Source: Lentisphaeria bacterium
GTDB taxonomy: Bacteria > Verrucomicrobiota > Lentisphaeria > Victivallales > Victivallaceae
Direction of reading: 5' to 3'
Length of the DNA: 64,000 nucleotides
NCBI GenBank assembly: GCA_017504435.1
Contig: JAFVRD010000041.1
Span: forward strand, 1 to 64,000
Part shown: one piece after another, positions 60,492 through 64,000 of the stretch
Position numbering within the stretch: the first letter of the stretch is position 1
How the letters are laid out: every line of letters begins with the position of its first letter
Position numbers and translations under genes: made by a program
The notes under the pieces: generated by a model
Databases searched by the model: none
The model's input: the letters and a program-made list of their open reading frames with translations, nothing else
What the model was told of the DNA's origin: nothing

Positions 60492-61694
60492 ATGAAAGTA
60501 GTCGTCGCGTATTCGGGCGGTTTGGATACCTCCGTTATCGTGAGATGGGTCAAAGAGACCTACAATGCCGAAGTTATCTGCTATTGCGCTGATGTCGGTC
60601 AGCAGGAGGAACTTGACGGTCTGGAAGCCAAAGCGATTGCCACCGGTGCCAGCAAATGTATCATTGATGATCTCAATGAAGAATTTGCCAAAGATTTTAT
60701 TTTCCCGATGCTTCAGGGCGAAGCCATCTATGAAAACAACTATCTGCTCGGAACTTCCATTGCCCGTCCGCTGATCGCCAAACGTCTGGTCGAAGTCGCC
60801 AAAGCAGAAGGTGCCGATGCCATTTGCCACGGTGCCACCGGCAAAGGCAACGATCAGGTGCGCTTTGAATTGAATGCCGCTGCAATCGATCCTTCCATCA
60901 AAGTCATCGCCGCATGGCGTGATCCCAACTGGAAATTTACCGGCCGCCTCGACATGATCGAATATGCCAAAAAATATAACATCCCGGTCTCGGTTTCTGC
61001 TAAAAAACCTTACAGCATGGACCGCAATTTGCTCCACATCAGTTTCGAAGGCGGTATTCTGGAAGATCCCTGGAGCGAATTCCCGGAAGATATCGCCGTG
61101 ATGACCGAACCTCTGACCAAAGCCGCTGACACTCCGGATGATGTAGTCATCACCTTTGAAAAAGGTATTCCGGTCAAAATCGACGGCAAAGAGTACTCTC
61201 CCGCCAACATCATGCGTACTTTGAATGCCATCGGCAAAAAACATGCCGTCGGCAGAGTTGATATCGTAGAAAACCGTTTCGTCGGCATGAAATCCCGCGG
61301 CGTCTATGAAACCCCCGCCGGAACGATCCTGCAGGCGGCACACCGCGGTCTGGAAGAGATCACCCTCGACCGCGAAGTTATGCACTTGCGCGACAGTTTG
61401 ATCCCCCGCTATGCCGATATGATCTACAATGGTTTCTGGTATGCTCCGGAACGGGAAATGCTGCAGGTGATGATCACTGAAAGCCAGAAGTTTGTTTCCG
61501 GTGATGTCCGGGTCAAACTTTTCAAAGGTGCCTGCCACGTTACCGGACGGCGCAGCGAATTCAGTCTCTATGATGATGAGATCGCCAGCTTTGAAGGTGC
61601 CGATGCCTACGACCACAAAGATGCGTCCGGCTTCATCCGCCTCAACGCTTTGCGCCTGAAAGTTCTGGCACGCAGCAAACAGAAACGCTATTGA
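60492..61694 (+). CDS. argG: Argininosuccinate synthase
   Basis: Joins citrulline and aspartate using ATP in arginine synthesis. The 400-residue protein has the P-loop-like [10 protein letters not shown] (6-15), [12 protein letters not shown] and the C-terminal substrate motifs. Strong AGGAGAG site and C-ended codons imply high expression. The next gene overlaps its stop by 1 bp (TGATG). No other arginine genes are adjacent. Confidence 0.95.
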   Translation: MKVVVAYSGGLDTSVIVRWVKETYNAEVICYCADVGQQEELDGLEAKAIATGASKCIIDDLNEEFAKDFIFPMLQGEAIYENNYLLGTSIARPLIAKRLVEVAKAEGADAICHGATGKGNDQVRFELNAAAIDPSIKVIAAWRDPNWKFTGRLDMIEYAKKYNIPVSVSAKKPYSMDRNLLHISFEGGILEDPWSEFPEDIAVMTEPLTKAADTPDDVVITFEKGIPVKIDGKEYSPANIMRTLNAIGKKHAVGRVDIVENRFVGMKSRGVYETPAGTILQAAHRGLEEITLDREVMHLRDSLIPRYADMIYNGFWYAPEREMLQVMITESQKFVSGDVRVKLFKGACHVTGRRSEFSLYDDEIASFEGADAYDHKDASGFIRLNALRLKVLARSKQKRY

Positions 61695-62488
61695 TGCGTA
61701 CTGATATGAGCGTCAGATATACGGACGTTCACACTTGTATTTCCGGGAGTGACTGGCACGGCAAAATCCTTGCCGGTCACTCCGGCATCCCGGAGTTGTG
61801 CATGAATTTGGACAGTTCCGGAGTTGTTTTGTGCAAAGACCGGCCCAAAGTCAAAGCCGGATGCTGTGCCGGTTTTTTTATCAAACGTTACAACATGCCC
61901 GGATTTTTCACTCAATTGCGACGCAGATTCAAAACTCCGCGTCCGTACCGGGCTCTTGCCGGAGCATTGCAGCTTGAAAAAATCGGGATCGCAACTCCCG
62001 AAGTTATTGCGGCACTGGTGGAAACCCGCAATTGGGTGCGCCGGGAATATCTCGTTACAACCAGTTTGTCTGCAAATTCACAAACATTCTTAAATGCCGT
62101 CTCTGACGGGGCAAATGCCGATGATCTCTGGCAAAAACTCTGTTGCGGAGTCATTCCGGAATTATGCCGTCTGCATGATTCGGGTTGGATCCACGGCGAT
62201 TTGAGTATACGCAACATTTACTGTGACCGTGATTCCGGGAGATACGGTTTTATTGATTTGGACGGCATGGAGTGTTGCGGCAGAATTCTGCCGACCGCCG
62301 ACCGTTGCCGGGAGATCGCCCGGCTGGTCAGCAGTTATCTGATCGTTTTCCGGGCAATTGAACACCGGGATGAATTTATCTGCCGGGCAATCGAATCTTA
62401 CCGGAATTCCGGCGGAACATCACTGAAACCCGATAACGTTGCTGCGGCAATGAAATCAATGATAATCCGGGGAGAAAAGTATTTATGA
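61694..62488 (+). CDS. WaaP/Kdo-kinase-like protein
   Basis: A 264-residue protein kinase-fold member of the LPS kinase group. CAGFFIKRYN holds the ATP-binding lysine; HDSGWIHGDLSIRNIY is the catalytic loop with Asp and Asn; FIDLDG is the metal loop. In Gram-negative bacteria these enzymes phosphorylate LPS core heptose or Kdo. ATG 61694 overlaps the argG stop by 1 bp and ends over rnc by 4 bp. No LPS genes adjoin. Confidence 0.75.
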   Translation: MRTDMSVRYTDVHTCISGSDWHGKILAGHSGIPELCMNLDSSGVVLCKDRPKVKAGCCAGFFIKRYNMPGFFTQLRRRFKTPRPYRALAGALQLEKIGIATPEVIAALVETRNWVRREYLVTTSLSANSQTFLNAVSDGANADDLWQKLCCGVIPELCRLHDSGWIHGDLSIRNIYCDRDSGRYGFIDLDGMECCGRILPTADRCREIARLVSSYLIVFRAIEHRDEFICRAIESYRNSGGTSLKPDNVAAAMKSMIIRGEKYL

Positions 62489-63192
62489 GTCAGCACAATA
62501 TCCCGGCTTTGATACACCGTCTGGGATTGACTGAAACCGCTTTGCCGCTGATACGGGAAGCATTGACCCACCGTACCTATGCAGTAGAACATGGTTTGAA
62601 GTATGACAATCAGCGGCTGGAATTTCTGGGCGACGCAGTTCTGGAGATAATCCATACCGAATATCTCTATTTCCGTTATCCGCAGCTTTCAGAAGGCGAT
62701 TTGACCAAAATCCGCTCTGCATTGTCCTGCGAATCGGCACTGGCGGCAGTGGCGCGCCAGTTATCTCTGGGCGATTATCTGCTTATCGGCAACGGGGAAA
62801 AAGAGTGTCACGGAAATTGCCGCGAATCAACTCTGTGCGACCTTTTTGAAGCGGTACTCGGAGCAATATATTTAAGTGCCGGTCTGGACAAAGCCAAAGC
62901 ATTTGTGCTGAACACCATGGAGAGCAATTTCCCGGATCCGAAAAAATTGTTGAATTCGCTCAATCCCAAAGGACAATTACAGGAGTTTGCTCAGGGACGG
63001 TGGAAAAAAGTTCCTGAATACCGGCTGCTCCGGCACGGCGGTCCCCAGCATTGTCCGTTTTTTGAGGTGGAAGTCCGTGTGGAACGTTTTGTCGCCATCG
63101 GCAGCGGCAGCAGCCGCAAACAGGCGGAAGTCACTGCCGCTGAAAAAATGTGGAACTATCTTGACGCCCGTTTTGAGGGAAAAAACAAATGA
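62485..63192 (+). CDS. rnc: Ribonuclease III
   Basis: Cleaves double-stranded RNA, including rRNA precursors. The 235-residue protein has the signature QRLEFLGDAVLE with catalytic Glu and Asp, the second acidic motif LCDLFEAVLGAIYLS, and a C-terminal dsRNA-binding domain (about 155-230, ending GSSRKQAEVTAAEKMW). Overlaps the kinase gene by 4 bp; overlaps the next gene by 4 bp. Confidence 0.95.
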   Translation: MSQHNIPALIHRLGLTETALPLIREALTHRTYAVEHGLKYDNQRLEFLGDAVLEIIHTEYLYFRYPQLSEGDLTKIRSALSCESALAAVARQLSLGDYLLIGNGEKECHGNCRESTLCDLFEAVLGAIYLSAGLDKAKAFVLNTMESNFPDPKKLLNSLNPKGQLQEFAQGRWKKVPEYRLLRHGGPQHCPFFEVEVRVERFVAIGSGSSRKQAEVTAAEKMWNYLDARFEGKNK

Positions 63193-64000
63193 AATATGAG
63201 AAAACCCTGCCGCAGGATATCCGGTTCGGCAATGGCATCCGGTTCAAACTGCCCGAAGTTTTGCGTCCGGGGGCAGTTTTGATCATCTGCGGCAAACATG
63301 CACTGCCTGACATCGAAAAAAACCTCGTGCCCCTGCTCAATGATCGTAAATATGCGTTTGCCGAGCCGGTCTCACCGGAATTGCCGCTGACCGAAGTTGC
63401 CGCTGCAGTCAGCAAAGCCCGGCAGATCAATGCGGTAAATTTTATCGGCTGGGGCGGCGGCAGTGCGATGGATTGTGCCAAAGCAGTGGCGGCATTGAGC
63501 GGAGCTGATGCGGATTGTGAAGATTGCTTTTACGGACGGGCGGCGGTTCCGGAGCGGAACAATTTTCTGGTATTACTGCCCACTTCCGCCGGAACCGGAG
63601 CAGAAATCACCGCCAACGCAGTGATCGTTGACCAGGCCACCGGGATCAAACAATCGCTCCGGGGGCCCGGAATGACCGCCGATTGCGCACTGGTCGATCC
63701 GGAATTACTGCAAAGCGCGCCGCCGCCGGTCATTGCGGCCAGCGGATTTGATGCGTTGACCCAGGCATTGGAAAGTTTCCTGTCGCTGAAAGGTGACGCC
63801 CTGACCCGGCAAATCGCATTGAGCGCAGCCGAATATCTCTTCCGTTCTCTTGCGCCGGCATGCCGCATGGAAATTTCCGCATTACCTGATGTCGCCCGCG
63901 GCAGCATGCTTGCCGGGATCGCATTTGCATCATCCGGACTGGGAGCCGTACACGGTATCGGGCATCCGGCGGGAAGTATCATGCACATCCCGCATGGAAT
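63189..64000 (+). CDS. Iron-containing alcohol dehydrogenase (truncated by window end)
   Basis: The first 270 codons of a group III iron-dependent dehydrogenase. WGGGSAMDCAKA binds NAD; TSAGTGAEITANAV is the second family signature; SGFDALTQALES and GLGAVHGIGHPAG hold candidate metal ligands (Asp and His). The alcohol substrate is unknown. GAGGG lies upstream of the ATG, and it overlaps rnc by 4 bp. The 3' end is beyond the window. Confidence 0.88.
   Translation, partial: MKYEKTLPQDIRFGNGIRFKLPEVLRPGAVLIICGKHALPDIEKNLVPLLNDRKYAFAEPVSPELPLTEVAAAVSKARQINAVNFIGWGGGSAMDCAKAVAALSGADADCEDCFYGRAAVPERNNFLVLLPTSAGTGAEITANAVIVDQATGIKQSLRGPGMTADCALVDPELLQSAPPPVIAASGFDALTQALESFLSLKGDALTRQIALSAAEYLFRSLAPACRMEISALPDVARGSMLAGIAFASSGLGAVHGIGHPAGSIMHIPHG

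Noticed and set aside
60396-61616. 406-codon minus-strand open frame under argG
   Set aside because: Antisense shadow of argG with a Gly/Asp/Phe-rich product and no ribosome binding site.
1-64000. CRISPR array, tRNA, rRNA, insertion sequence or prophage
   Set aside because: No regularly spaced repeats, tRNA-like cloverleaf, rRNA signatures, transposase or phage genes were seen while reading both strands.

Overview
The window is a gene-dense stretch of bacterial chromosome with short intergenic gaps, many 1-14 bp overlaps between genes, and clear AGGAG-type ribosome binding sites. I infer a member of the PVC superphylum, most likely Lentisphaerota (Victivallis-like). The clues are a glycosidase-rich gene content with split transketolase and AraC/ROK regulators, a pair of stand-alone secretin-like proteins without a recognisable type II secretion operon, cytoplasmic GH78- and GH110-like enzymes, and a LPS-kinase-like protein implying a Gram-negative envelope. 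No rRNA, tRNA, CRISPR array or insertion sequence was recognised, so taxonomy rests on inference only. Promoters are of the usual sigma-70 type: at least eleven good TTGAAA/TTGACA-like, 16-17 bp, TATATT-like pairs sit at sensible places.

Layout. 1-657 is non-coding and repeat-rich. 658-1718: dUTPase and an exported nitroreductase. 1820-5692: a MoxR/DUF58/DUF4381-like/BatA aerotolerance-type operon. 5694-9301 (minus): folC, tolB and a diverged cysteine-desulfurase-like gene. 9422-13510: MFS transporter, ceramidase-like hydrolase, NifS and a DUF493 protein. 13652-15113: a three-gene envelope micro-operon of unknown function (coiled-coil inner-membrane protein, 39-aa membrane peptide, 54-aa lipoprotein). 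15280-17175: an ABC-F ATPase.

17496-35836 is the metabolic accessory region. It holds a split transketolase-SDR operon facing a ROK regulator across a palindromic operator; threonine synthase; a GH78-like rhamnosidase; an epimerase-Gfo/Idh pair facing a PocR-AraC regulator; an operon for a secreted GH71/GH99-like protein with a small secreted partner, facing a cupin-AraC regulator; and, after that regulator, a peptidase-like/AAC(3) fusion protein. 35839-43244 is largely housekeeping: hisB, a DnaQ-like exonuclease, nadC, ruvA, priA, a tiny mS38/bS22-like ribosomal protein gene at 42352-42441, and pgsA.

43370-48366 carries a GH110-like beta-helix enzyme, a cyclase-family protein lacking its metal site, a phosphoesterase lipoprotein and a second AAC(3) fusion (to a TIM-barrel-like domain). 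48369-53219 (minus) is a four-gene DNA-repair-like operon: zinc-ribbon coiled coil, AlbA-type protein, DinG-type helicase, endonuclease IV. 53369-59582 holds an aminotransferase and a lipoprotein/secretin/lipo-secretin/MarR cluster. 59693-64000 ends with family-4 uracil-DNA glycosylase, argG, a WaaP-like kinase, rnc and a truncated iron alcohol dehydrogenase.

The best candidates for undescribed biology are the two unrelated AAC(3)-domain fusions, the two-secretin cluster with its own MarR gene, and the 13652-15113 envelope micro-operon.
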